64,000 bases of DNA from Amycolatopsis lurida (GTDB lineage Bacteria; Actinomycetota; Actinomycetes; Mycobacteriales; Pseudonocardiaceae), in assembly GCF_900105055.1 (NCBI RefSeq), contig NZ_FNTA01000004.1:2201501-2265500 (forward strand). Direction: 5' to 3'. Positions 43,466 through 51,495 of the stretch are shown in pieces. How positions within the stretch are numbered: the first letter of the stretch is position 1; each line of letters begins with the position of its first letter. The notes below the pieces were generated by a model. The model was not told where the DNA came from, ran no database searches, and saw only the letters and a list, made by a program, of their open reading frames with translations. The position numbers and the translations under genes are program-made.

Positions 43466-43711
43466 ATGAGCGAGGTCGTTTACAACCGGATCGCGATGTT
43501 GCGAGCGGAACGGGGCATCTCCCGCCGCGAACTCGCCGATGCGCTGGGCGTGCATTACCAGACCATCGGCTACCTCGAACGCGGCGAGTACAGCCCGAGC
43601 CTCTACCTCGCACTGCGGATAGCGGAGTTCTTCGAGGTGGCGGTGGAGATCATCTTCTCCACCGCCCCTTTCCCGCGAATAGGTGACTCTTCGTCGGAGC
43701 GGTCGGCTTGA
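43466..43711 (+). CDS. Small XRE-family regulator
   Basis: 81 residues, almost all helix-turn-helix: YNRIAMLRAERGISRRELAD, then LGVHYQTIGYLERGEYSPSLYLALRIAEFFEVAVEIIF in part. This YgzD/Cro-like type often sits in ABC exporter operons. It starts three bases after the permease stop. Autoregulation through the palindrome at 41659 is the simplest model. Its stop falls at the first base of the tandem repeat described next. Confidence 0.9.
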   Translation: MSEVVYNRIAMLRAERGISRRELADALGVHYQTIGYLERGEYSPSLYLALRIAEFFEVAVEIIFSTAPFPRIGDSSSERSA

Positions 43712-43846
43712 GCGTGCCTGGTTTGGCGCGCGGCTTGCGCACGCTCGATTAGGCGCGCGGCTTGCGCAGTCCAGCTGGAGCATGCCTGGTTTGGGGCGCG
43801 GCTTGAGCATGCTCGATCAGGCGCTCGGGCTTGCACAGTCCGGCTG
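43710..43846. repeat. Two-copy 68-69 bp tandem repeat with covarying hairpin arms
   Basis: Copy 1 is 43710-43777 and copy 2 is 43778-43846. Each begins with an 8-base arm that pairs with a second arm about 30 bases on: GAGCGTGC/GCACGCTC in copy 1 (43710-43717, 43739-43746) and GAGCATGC/GCATGCTC in copy 2 (43778-43785, 43807-43814). The single change in each arm keeps the pairing. Confidence 0.8.
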
Positions 43847-43872
43847 GAGCACTTCTCGGCGTCTTCGTGTGT

Positions 43873-43904
43873 CCCTTCGCAATTAGTCGACTAATTGCGA
43901 AGGG
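43873..43904. repeat. Perfect 32-bp palindrome without loop
   Basis: CCCTTCGCAATTAGTC (43873-43888) is directly followed by its exact reverse complement (43889-43904). The AT-rich centre AATTAGTCGACTAATT contrasts with the local base composition. It lies 91 bases before the DUF222/HNH start and could be an operator or a terminator. Confidence 0.75.
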
Positions 43905-43994
43905 GGAGGCTCGCTCAAGGTGATTCGACTCGGCGTCCAATTCACCCTTCAGTGTTGTTCGCGCGTTTCGCTCGTCGCTTAAAATTACGAACAC

Positions 43995-45278
43995 ATGTTC
44001 GATGAACTGCGGTATTCTGGAGGGGTGTCCGAGACCTTCGTTCCCGAGTTGCCGCAGGAGCTGTGGCGCGCTGGCAAGCTGGAGCTTGCCCATGGCGTGC
44101 AGCAGTCTTTGCAGGTGATTCGCATGGCTACCGCCGGACTGGGGCGGTATTTGGCGGAGATCGAGTCTCGGGGCGTCAAGGACTTGTACGGATATGGCCG
44201 TACGGCCAGCTGGTTCGCCGATATCGCCGGGTTGTCGGTCGGTGAGGCGGGTGCGGTGGTGAAGCGGGCGATCGCCCTGAATCCCAGCCGGGCGTTGGAC
44301 GGCACTGAAGTTCCGGCCGCGCTGCCTGCCACTGCCGCGGCCGCTGCCGAGGGGTTGGTCGGGGACGAGCGGATCGATCAGATCCTGGAGATTCTGAAGA
44401 GACTCCCCGCCGACACCTCCACTGAGGACCGCGAGAATGCAGAGAAGATTCTCGCCACCCTTGCCCGGGACGCTGGCCCTCGCCAGTTGGCGGACGCTGA
44501 AGCGAACCTGCTCGCCTTGCTGGACCCGGACGGGAACGAGCCGAAAGACCCTGAGCCCAAGGAGCCGCGCCGGGAAATCACCCTGGAGCGCCGCAAAGAC
44601 GGATTCTGGAAACTCACCGGGTTGCTCGATGACGAGACCGGTGCCCGCACCGCCGCCGCCCTGGAGGCCTACGCCCAGCCACGGCCGGTGGACGAGTTCG
44701 GCCAGGCGGATCTGCGGATGAAATGCGAGCGCATGGGTGACGCCTGGGTCGACCTCCTCGACCTGGCCATCGCCTGCCCCGACCAGCCCGGCACCAGCGG
44801 CTACCGGACCCTCGTGAACGTCACCATCGGCCTTGACGAACTCAAATCCGGTCTCGGGACCGCGTGCCTGGATTTCGTCGGGACGATGACCGCGAGGGAA
44901 GCCCGCCTCGCTGCCTGTGACTGCCTGATGCTGCCGGTCGTGCTGAGCGCTGCCGGAGAGCCCCTCGATGTGGGACGACTCAGACGGTTCGTCACCCCGG
45001 GCCAACGCCGGGCGTTGAACATCCGCGACGGCGGCTGCGCCTTCCCGGGCTGTCACCGGAAACCCAAGAATTGCCACGCTCACCACATTCATCACTGGGC
45101 AGACGGCGGCCCGACGGATCTTCGGAATCTGGTGCTGCTCTGCGGATTTCATCACCGGTTGATCCATCACGGTGACTGGGAAGTCCGCATGGCCGCTGAT
45201 GGGTTACCGGAATTCATCCCACCCCAATACCGAGATCCGCTCCGACAACCTCGCCGCAACACCCTGCACCACGTCTGA
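43995..45278 (+). CDS. DUF222 / HNH endonuclease domain protein (13E12 type)
   Basis: 427 residues. The N-terminal half matches DUF222 (LAHGVQQSLQVIRMATAGLG, then YGYGRTASWFADIAGLSVGEAGAVVKRA). The C-terminal HNH motif has zinc cysteines and histidines in CAFPGCHRKPKNCHAHHIHHW, followed by ADGGPTDLRNLVLLCGFHHRLIHHG. These proteins are abundant and repeated in actinomycete genomes and often lie next to rearrangements or mobile DNA. Their substrate is not established. Here it sits between a repeat zone and a broken response-regulator gene. Base use is slightly less GC-rich than that of the cob genes. Confidence 0.92.
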   Translation: MFDELRYSGGVSETFVPELPQELWRAGKLELAHGVQQSLQVIRMATAGLGRYLAEIESRGVKDLYGYGRTASWFADIAGLSVGEAGAVVKRAIALNPSRALDGTEVPAALPATAAAAAEGLVGDERIDQILEILKRLPADTSTEDRENAEKILATLARDAGPRQLADAEANLLALLDPDGNEPKDPEPKEPRREITLERRKDGFWKLTGLLDDETGARTAAALEAYAQPRPVDEFGQADLRMKCERMGDAWVDLLDLAIACPDQPGTSGYRTLVNVTIGLDELKSGLGTACLDFVGTMTAREARLAACDCLMLPVVLSAAGEPLDVGRLRRFVTPGQRRALNIRDGGCAFPGCHRKPKNCHAHHIHHWADGGPTDLRNLVLLCGFHHRLIHHGDWEVRMAADGLPEFIPPQYRDPLRQPRRNTLHHV

Positions 45279-45281
45279 GCC

Positions 45282-45321
45282 CCGAGGAGCCCGTCGGCCA
45301 CACCGGCGACGGGCCCCTCGG
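45282..45321 (+). terminator. Terminator behind the DUF222/HNH gene
   Basis: Arms CCGAGGAGCCCGTCG (45282-45296) and CGACGGGCCCCTCGG (45307-45321) pair with one mismatch around a 10-base loop, three bases after the stop codon. Confidence 0.75.
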
Positions 45322-45629
45322 CATGCCCACGCCCGGACGCACGTGAAGGAGCCCGTCACCACCTGCCGCTCCTTCCCTCGATGCGATGCCGCCGCGTGAT
45401 CGATCACCCAAGACGATCGCGATGGAAGGCAGCAGCCGGCATGGCGGATGACGTTCCCACCGCGACGATCAAGCCCCGGAGATCCGATGCCGTGGTGTTG
45501 GTGATGAGCACAGACCTGACCAAGGTCCCGATCATCCACCCGGCTCTGAAGCAGGCACTGATGGACCCGGCTGGACCACGAGACCGAAATCCCTGCCCGA
45601 CGTCGTCCGACGGGACAGCGGCAGGCCCT

Positions 45630-46022
45630 GGTGACGGCCACGACTCGCTGGTCCTCGACCTCGACCTGTCTTCCCGCGACGGCCTGTCCGTGCCGCGAAC
45701 ACCACACGATTCGCCCTGGAGGGCGATGCGGTCGACTACACAGCGAAACCGTTCCGTTTCGACGAGTTGCCGATCAGGATCAGGCTCCGGCTGCGCCGGA
45801 CCTGCGCACGCGACGCGGAGGTCGAACGGCACCGGCGCGGAGCAGACCTCACGCGAGTTCGGCCATCCGCCACCAAGCCCAGGTGCTCACTCGTGAGCAG
45901 ATCCTCTCCCTCGTGGGGGGTCACGACTTCGACTCGCCTCCACCATCGTCGACGTGTACATGCGCCACCTCCGCATCGCCCGCGACATCGGGTACACGTT
46001 CGACCCCGGCTGCACATCACCT
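45630..46022 (+). pseudogene. Frameshifted OmpR-type response regulator remnant
   Basis: Recognisable pieces appear in order but in different frames. DGHDSLVLDLDLSSRDGLSV (from about 45634) matches the receiver core around the phosphorylation site. VDYTAKPFRFDELPIRIRLR (from 45731) matches the conserved lysine and the domain end. VLTREQILSLV with HDFDS (from 45883) and TIVDVYMRHLRIARDIGYTF (from about 45942) match the winged-helix output domain. The frame changes at least three times. No start, no kinase partner and no intact copy are in the window. Sequence from 45322 to 45630 shows no recognisable gene. Confidence 0.8.
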
Positions 46023-46065
46023 TGACTCCCGCCGGACCGCACCGGAGAGTGAACCGAAGAACCCA

Positions 46066-46166
46066 CGCGTCGGCAGGTGGAGGAACCCGGTGAAAGTCCG
46101 GGGCGGTCCCGCCACTGTCACCCCTCCTGGGCAAGGGAGGGGAAGCCAGGAACTCCGGCCGGCGCG
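46066..46166 (+). promoter_or_regulatory. Cobalamin riboswitch controlling cobN
   Basis: Contains GGTGAAAGTCCGG (46089-46101), GCCACTG (46111-46117) and GGAAGCCAG (46141-46149), the diagnostic B12-element segments. Stem P1 is formed by CGCGTCGG (46066-46073) with CCGGCGCG (46159-46166), including one G-U pair. It ends about 40 bases before the cobN start. It begins directly after the response-regulator remnant, so the promoter must lie within or beyond that remnant. Confidence 0.93.
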
Positions 46167-46208
46167 ACCGAACGACCCGGGGCGCGGACACCCCGAGTGA
46201 GGACTGCT

Positions 46209-49200
46209 GTGATCCTGCTTCTGTCCACTTCGGACACCGACCTGCTCAGCGCCCGTTCCAGCGAGGCCGAATACCGGCTGGCGAACCCCGCCCGGCTCGA
46301 TCTGGCCGAGCTGCCCGCCCTGCTCGACGGCGCCCCGATCGTCGTCGTCCGGATCCTCGGTTCCGAACGCAGCTGGCAGGAGGGACTCGACACGGTCCGC
46401 GCCAGCGGCGCCCACGTGGTCGTCCTCGGTGGCGAGCAGACGCCCGACGCGCAGCTCATGAAGCTGTCCACGGTCCCGGCGGGCACGGCGGCGGAGGCGC
46501 ACGCGTACCTCGCGCAGGGCGGGCCGGAGAACCTCACCCAGCTGCATCGCTTCCTGAGCGACACGCTCCTTCTGACGGGTGACGGCTTCGAGCCGCCCGC
46601 GGTGCAGCCGCTCTGGGGTGTCCTCGAACGCGAGCCCAAGACCACCGAGGGTCCGGTCATCGCGATCCTCTACTACCGGGCACACCATCTCTCCGGCAAC
46701 ACCGAGTTCGTCCACGCCCTTTCCGACGCCGTCGAGGCCGCCGGGGGTCGCGCGCTTCCGATCCACTGCGCGTCCCTGCGCACCCGCGAGCCCGAGATGA
46801 TGGCCGAGCTGGCCAAGGCCGACGCGCTCCTGGTCACCGTGCTGGCCGCCGGCGGCACCCGGCCGTCCGAGGTCGGCGCGGGTGGCGACGACGAGGCGTG
46901 GGACGTCGCCGAGATGGCCGCGCTCGACATCCCGATCCTCCAGGCCCTGTGCCTGACCAGCGATCGCGAGACCTGGTCGGCCAACGACGACGGCCTCTCG
47001 CCGCTCGACGCCGGCAACCAGATGGCCGTCCCCGAGTTCGACGGCCGGCTCATCACCGTCCCGTTCTCGTTCAAGGAGATCGACGACGACGGCCTGCCCA
47101 AGTACGTGCCGGATGCCGAGCGCGCGTCCCGGGTCGCGAAGATCGCGCTGGCCCACGCCCGGTTGCGCCACACTCCCCCGCCGGAACGCCGTATCGCGCT
47201 GATGCTATCCGCGTACCCGACCAAGCACTCCCGCGTCGGCAACGCCGTCGGTCTCGACACGCCCGCGTCCGCGATCGAACTGCTGCGCCGCATGCGCGAT
47301 CAGGGTTACGACCTCGGCGAAGACCCGTTCCCCGGCGTCGAGCCCACCGGCACCGACCAGCCGGACGGCGACGCGCTGATCCACGCGCTCATCGCCGCGG
47401 GCGGCCAGGATCCGGAGTGGCTCACCGAGGAACAGCTGTCCGGCAACCCGATCCGCGTCCCGGCCGACAAGTACCGCGCGTGGTTCGCCGAACTGCCCGC
47501 GGAGCTGCGCGAGGGCATGGAGGAGCACTGGGGCCCCGCGCCCGGCGAGCTCTACGTCGACAACGGGGACATCGTCCTGGCGTCCCTGCAGTCCGGCAAC
47601 GTCATCCTGATGATCCAGCCGCCGCGCGGCTTCGGCGAGAACCCGGTGGCGATCTACCACAACCCGGATCTCCCGCCGAGCCACCACTACCTGGCCGCGT
47701 ACCGCTGGCTGGAGGAGGAGTTCGGCGCGCACGCCGTCGTCCACCTCGGCAAACACGGCTCGCTGGAATGGCTTCCCGGCAAGACCGCCGGTCTCTCCGA
47801 CTCCTGCGCGCCGGACGCCGTCCTGGGCAACCTGCCGCTGATCTACCCGTTCCTGATCAACGACCCGGGTGAGGGCGCGCAGGCGAAACGGCGTGCGCAC
47901 GCCACGATCGTCGACCACCTGATCCCGCCGATGGCCCGCGCCGAGAGCTACGGCGACATGGCCCGCCTGGAGCAGCTGCTCGACGAGCACGCCAACATCG
48001 CCGCGATGGACCCGGCCAAACTGCCCGCCGTCCGCGCGCAGATCTGGACGCTGATCCAGGCGGCGAAACTGGACCACGACCTCGGTGTCGAGGAGCGTCC
48101 GCACGACGCGGAGTTCGACGACTTCCTGCTGCACATCGACGGCTGGCTGTGCGAGGTCAAGGACGCGCAGATCCGCGACGGCCTGCACATCCTCGGCGCC
48201 GCGCCGGAAGGCGAGGCGCGGATCAACCTCGTGCTCGCGATGCTGCGGGCGCAGCAGATGTGGGGCGGCAAGCAGGGCGCGGTGCCCGGTCTGCGTTCCG
48301 CCTTGGGGCTCAAGGAGAACAGCGACGCTCCACTGTCCGAAGTGGACGCGATCGAGCAGACCGCCCGATCGCTCGTCGAGGCGATGGAGGCCAGGGACTG
48401 GTCTCCCGCGGCGGTCGCCGAGGTCGTCGCCGACGTGCCGGAGCACCAGGAGGTCGCCCGCGTGCTGACCTTCGCCGCCACCGAGATCGTGCCGCGGCTG
48501 GCGGGCACCGGCGCCGAGATCGACGCCGTGCTCCACGCGCTCGACGGCGGCTACATCCCGGCCGGGCCCAGCGGTTCTCCCCTGCGCGGCCTGATCAACG
48601 TGCTGCCGACCGGCCGCAACTTCTACACCGTGGACCCGAAGGCCATCCCGAGCCGTCTCGCCTGGGAGACCGGGCAGGCGCTCGCCGACTCGCTTCTCCG
48701 CCGCTACAAAGAGGACACGGGCGACTGGCCGCGTTCGGTCGGCCTCTCGGTATGGGGCACGTCGGCCATGCGCACCTCGGGCGACGACGCGGCGGAAGTC
48801 CTTGCCCTGCTGGGTGTCCAGCCGATCTGGGACGAGGCTTCGCGACGGGTCACCGGCATCGAGGCGATCCCGCTCGCCGAACTCGGCCGCCCGCGGATCG
48901 ACGTCACCGTGCGGATCAGCGGATTCTTCCGCGACGCCTTCCCGCATGTGATCACCCTCCTGGACGACGCCGTCCGCCTGGTGGCGAACCTCGACGAGCC
49001 CGACGAGCAGAACTTCGTCCGCGCGCACACCAGCGCGGATCTGGCCTCGCACGGGGACGAACGCCGTGCCACGACGAGGATCTTCGGCTCCAAGCCCGGC
49101 GCGTACGGCGCGGGCCTGCTGCCGCTGATGGATTCCGGGAACTGGCGCGACGACAAGGATCTCGCCGAGGTCTACGCGGTCTGGGGCGGCTTCGCCTACG

Positions 49201-49790
49201 GCCGCGACCTCGACGGCAGGCCCGCGCGCGAGGACATGGAGAACTCGTACAAGCGGATCGTGGTGGCGGCCAAGAACACCGACACCCGCGAACACGACAT
49301 CGCCGACTCCGACGACTATTTCCAGTACCACGGCGGGATGATCGCGACGGTCCGCGCGCTGACCGGGACCGCTCCCGCGTCCTACGTCGGCGACAGCACC
49401 ACCCCGGACGCCGTCCGCACGCGCACCCTCGGCGAGGAGACCGCCCGCGTCTTCCGCGCCCGCGTGGTCAATCCACGCTGGCTGGCGGCGATGCGCAAGC
49501 ACGGTTACAAGGGAGCTTTCGAGCTCGCGGCGACCGTCGACTACCTCTTCGGTTTCGACGCCACCGCCGGGGTGGTCGGCGACTGGATGTACGAGAAGCT
49601 CAGCGAGTCCTACGTGCTCGACGAGGTCAACCAGGAGTTCCTGCGCCAGGCCAACCCGTGGGCGTTGCGCGGCATCATCGAGCGGCTGAACGAAGCGGCC
49701 GATCGGGGGCTCTGGGCGGAGCCGGACGCCGATCTTTTGGCTCAGCTGCGCGAAGTCTACCTCTCGTTGGAAGGCGACCTCGAATCCTGA
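46209..49790 (+). CDS. cobN: Cobaltochelatase large subunit
   Basis: 1193 residues from the GTG at 46209, preceded by GAGGA at 46199-46203 and giving the N-terminus ILLLSTSDTDLLSARSSEAE. CobN inserts cobalt into hydrogenobyrinic acid a,c-diamide with ATP. It is related to ChlH/BchH. Motifs include ALCLTSDRETW, AVVHLGKHGSLEWLPGK, INDPGEGAQAKRRAHATIVD, HLIPPMARAESYGDM and, near the C-terminus, PRIDVTVRISGFFRDAFPHV and EDMENSYKRIV. Its AAA+/VWA partner is probably the chelatase at 22327. It is controlled by the riboswitch just upstream and is the only pathway enzyme here with such a switch. Confidence 0.96.
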   Translation: MILLLSTSDTDLLSARSSEAEYRLANPARLDLAELPALLDGAPIVVVRILGSERSWQEGLDTVRASGAHVVVLGGEQTPDAQLMKLSTVPAGTAAEAHAYLAQGGPENLTQLHRFLSDTLLLTGDGFEPPAVQPLWGVLEREPKTTEGPVIAILYYRAHHLSGNTEFVHALSDAVEAAGGRALPIHCASLRTREPEMMAELAKADALLVTVLAAGGTRPSEVGAGGDDEAWDVAEMAALDIPILQALCLTSDRETWSANDDGLSPLDAGNQMAVPEFDGRLITVPFSFKEIDDDGLPKYVPDAERASRVAKIALAHARLRHTPPPERRIALMLSAYPTKHSRVGNAVGLDTPASAIELLRRMRDQGYDLGEDPFPGVEPTGTDQPDGDALIHALIAAGGQDPEWLTEEQLSGNPIRVPADKYRAWFAELPAELREGMEEHWGPAPGELYVDNGDIVLASLQSGNVILMIQPPRGFGENPVAIYHNPDLPPSHHYLAAYRWLEEEFGAHAVVHLGKHGSLEWLPGKTAGLSDSCAPDAVLGNLPLIYPFLINDPGEGAQAKRRAHATIVDHLIPPMARAESYGDMARLEQLLDEHANIAAMDPAKLPAVRAQIWTLIQAAKLDHDLGVEERPHDAEFDDFLLHIDGWLCEVKDAQIRDGLHILGAAPEGEARINLVLAMLRAQQMWGGKQGAVPGLRSALGLKENSDAPLSEVDAIEQTARSLVEAMEARDWSPAAVAEVVADVPEHQEVARVLTFAATEIVPRLAGTGAEIDAVLHALDGGYIPAGPSGSPLRGLINVLPTGRNFYTVDPKAIPSRLAWETGQALADSLLRRYKEDTGDWPRSVGLSVWGTSAMRTSGDDAAEVLALLGVQPIWDEASRRVTGIEAIPLAELGRPRIDVTVRISGFFRDAFPHVITLLDDAVRLVANLDEPDEQNFVRAHTSADLASHGDERRATTRIFGSKPGAYGAGLLPLMDSGNWRDDKDLAEVYAVWGGFAYGRDLDGRPAREDMENSYKRIVVAAKNTDTREHDIADSDDYFQYHGGMIATVRALTGTAPASYVGDSTTPDAVRTRTLGEETARVFRARVVNPRWLAAMRKHGYKGAFELAATVDYLFGFDATAGVVGDWMYEKLSESYVLDEVNQEFLRQANPWALRGIIERLNEAADRGLWAEPDADLLAQLREVYLSLEGDLES

Positions 49791-49898
49791 CCGTCACCCG
49801 CTGGAGCAGCGCCATGGCACTCCCGGCGGTACCACTGTCGTATGCGCAGAACTTAGCGTGACAAGGGCGGTGGGACGTCAATGATCGGGAGGACAGCG

Positions 49899-49991
49899 AT
49901 GATCAAGCGTCTGTTGAAGGTCGTGCTTCGCCACGGCTGCTGCTCGGCGTGCACCGGCCTGGGCTGCGGCTGCTGCGACGCCTGCAAGTAG
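49899..49991 (+). CDS. 30-residue cysteine-rich peptide
   Basis: ATG at 49899 follows GGGAGGA (49887-49893); an in-frame ATG at 49881 would add six residues. The peptide has a basic hydrophobic start (MIKRLLKVVLRHG) and a cluster of seven cysteines at 14, 15, 18, 23, 25, 26 and 29 (CCSACTGLGCGCCDAC), ending in lysine. It lies 108 bases after cobN and ends one base before the stop of the convergent RibD-like gene. The strong ribosome-binding site and dense cysteines argue for a real product. It could bind metal (cobalt or zinc) or be a modified peptide; neither is shown. I do not recognise a family. Confidence 0.6.
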   Translation: MIKRLLKVVLRHGCCSACTGLGCGCCDACK

Positions 49992-49992
49992 T

Positions 49993-51081
49993 TCAAAGGT
50001 GAACGCCCGGGATATGGGTGTTCGCGCGGCGGACGTCGGCGGCGAGGGCGGGTACCTCGATCACCCGGCGTCCGGCCGCCTCCAGCGTTTCGGCGCCGAC
50101 GCAGTCGACGAACACCGACGGCTCGCGCCAGGCGAAAACGACGCGCGGGATGCCGGCGTCGAGGATGAGCTGGGTGCAGCTTCGCGGATGTGACGTCCGC
50201 GAGCTGCACGGCTCCAGCGACGTGTACATCGTCGCCGCCGCCAGCCTCGGATCCCGGGGTTCGAGCTTGGCGAGCGCGGCTTCCTCGGCATGGTTGGCGG
50301 GATCGCCGTCGCCCGAGTAGCCGGTGGAAATGACTTCGCCGTCGGCGGCGGTGATGACGGCGCCGACGCGGAAGGTACGTGGCGGGCAGTTCTCGGCCAG
50401 TGCGATGGCCTCGCGCAGGCGCAGAATGTCCACTTCGGACGGTTCCGGGGTCGCGTGGTACTCCAGTACGGCGATGTCACCCAGCCTCGTCGTGCCGGTC
50501 AGCGTCAACCCACGCGGGAACGCGCCGGGCCCGGTGAACCGGGGCGCTCGTGGGTCGCCGACGAAGAACGGCGCGATCGCCAGGTGCAGTTCGTCGACCA
50601 GGCCTTCGGTGAGGAACTGGGTGTGGATCGCGCCGCCGCCTTCCACCATCAGCCGCCGGACGCCCCGCGTGTGGAGGTCGGCCAGCATCGCGCGCAGATC
50701 GACCAGCTCGACGACGGTCGCCTTCACCCCGGTGACGACGCCGGGCGGCGCGTAGACCAGCTTCTCGGCGTCACCGACGGTGAAGAACTGCGCCGTCGGA
50801 TCGAGTGACCCGCTCCGCGTGAGGGTGACCTTGACCGGCTGTTCCGGACGGCAGGCCGCGACCCGTTCCGCGACCAGTTCCGGCGAGCGGACCAGCAGCC
50901 GCGGGTCGTCGGCGCGAACCGTGTTCGCGCCGACGAGGATCGCGTCCGACGCCGCACGCAGACCGTCCACCCTGGCCCAGTCCTCCTCGTTGGACAGCAC
51001 CAGCCGGGTGTCGCTCGCGTCGTCGAGGTAGCCGTCGAGCGAGACCGCGGCGGAAAGCAGGACATGAGGGCGTTCGATCAC
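49993..51081 (-). CDS. Reductase-deaminase fusion with RibD domains in reversed order
   Basis: 362 residues from a GTG at 51081. Residues 1-210 are a RibD_C/dihydrofolate-reductase-like domain (VLLSAAVSLDGYLDD, ILVGANTVRADDPRL, VRRLMVEGGGAIHTQFL). Residues 218-345 are a cytidine/deoxycytidylate deaminase-like domain with zinc ligands H264 in HAEEAAL and C292/C302 in EPCSSRTSHPRSC. Normal RibD has the deaminase first. The enzyme could act in riboflavin synthesis or in a related pyrimidine or pterin modification. No other rib gene is adjacent. A second RAE-like element lies 49-66 bases upstream of the start. Confidence 0.85.
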   Translation of the reverse strand: MIERPHVLLSAAVSLDGYLDDASDTRLVLSNEEDWARVDGLRAASDAILVGANTVRADDPRLLVRSPELVAERVAACRPEQPVKVTLTRSGSLDPTAQFFTVGDAEKLVYAPPGVVTGVKATVVELVDLRAMLADLHTRGVRRLMVEGGGAIHTQFLTEGLVDELHLAIAPFFVGDPRAPRFTGPGAFPRGLTLTGTTRLGDIAVLEYHATPEPSEVDILRLREAIALAENCPPRTFRVGAVITAADGEVISTGYSGDGDPANHAEEAALAKLEPRDPRLAAATMYTSLEPCSSRTSHPRSCTQLILDAGIPRVVFAWREPSVFVDCVGAETLEAAGRRVIEVPALAADVRRANTHIPGVHL

Positions 51082-51129
51082 GACCGCCAGTATGCCCCCG
51101 CCGGTCGCGGGTCGCCGAGGCTACACGGT

Positions 51130-51147
51130 GGGGCTTGTGGCAGGTCC
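51130..51147 (-). promoter_or_regulatory. Second, weaker RAE-like element, upstream of the RibD-like gene
   Basis: GGGGCTTGTGGCAGGTCC on the plus strand shares the GGGGCTTG-GGCA-GG pattern of the RAE and of the helR element at 33405. The dyad is less perfect. Its distance to the minus-strand start (49-66 bases) is close to that at helR (54-74). Function is inferred from similarity and position only. Confidence 0.45.
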
Positions 51148-51428
51148 TCCGTTGCCGGAAATCGGAGCCACGTGACCAAGACCGACACCGGTGCCATCGC
51201 CGAAATCCGGCGATGCAAGACCCCGTGATTCCCAGGGGCGGCGTTCAAGAAAACCTGTCTGCGCACTGCTGACCACTGCCAGGCGTCAAGCGCAAGGCCG
51301 AGTTCGCCCTGGTCCGCGAATGCCGCAGGCCATTCCTGGCGCTTCGTTGCCGGAAAACGGCGACCCGTCTTCGCCCGAGTCCCCCGCACTCCCCGCGAAA
51401 ATCGATCGCCACGCGGCGACCCGCGGGC

Positions 51429-51495
51429 TACCCTGTCGCGGTGATCTTCTGAGACGAACCTGCGCCCTCAACCCACCTCCTTCGCAGGGAGTCTC
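51429..51495 (+). promoter_or_regulatory. Attenuator-like leader of the ABC-F gene: leaderless mini-ORF and RBS-sequestering hairpin
   Basis: A possible -10 box TACCCT (51429-51434) puts the transcript start near 51441. There GTG ATC TTC TGA (51441-51452) could be a leaderless three-codon ORF. GAGAC (51451-51455) pairs with GTCTC (51491-51495), and CCTGCG (51459-51464) with CGCAGG (51483-51488), forming a hairpin that hides AGGGAG (51486-51491), the ribosome-binding site of the ABC-F ATG at 51496. A ribosome stalled on the mini-ORF would open it. The remaining gap, 51148-51428, shows only two copies of CGTTGCCGGAAA (about 51150 and 51349). Confidence 0.55.

Noticed and set aside
43995..46022. 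An integrated prophage or insertion sequence around the HNH gene
   Set aside because: No transposase, integrase, target duplication or phage structural gene is visible. DUF222/HNH proteins are common chromosomal genes in actinomycetes.
47205..49502. A 765-codon open frame antisense to cobN
   Set aside because: Low-complexity composition typical of antisense frames in high-GC DNA; cobN is unmistakable on the plus strand.
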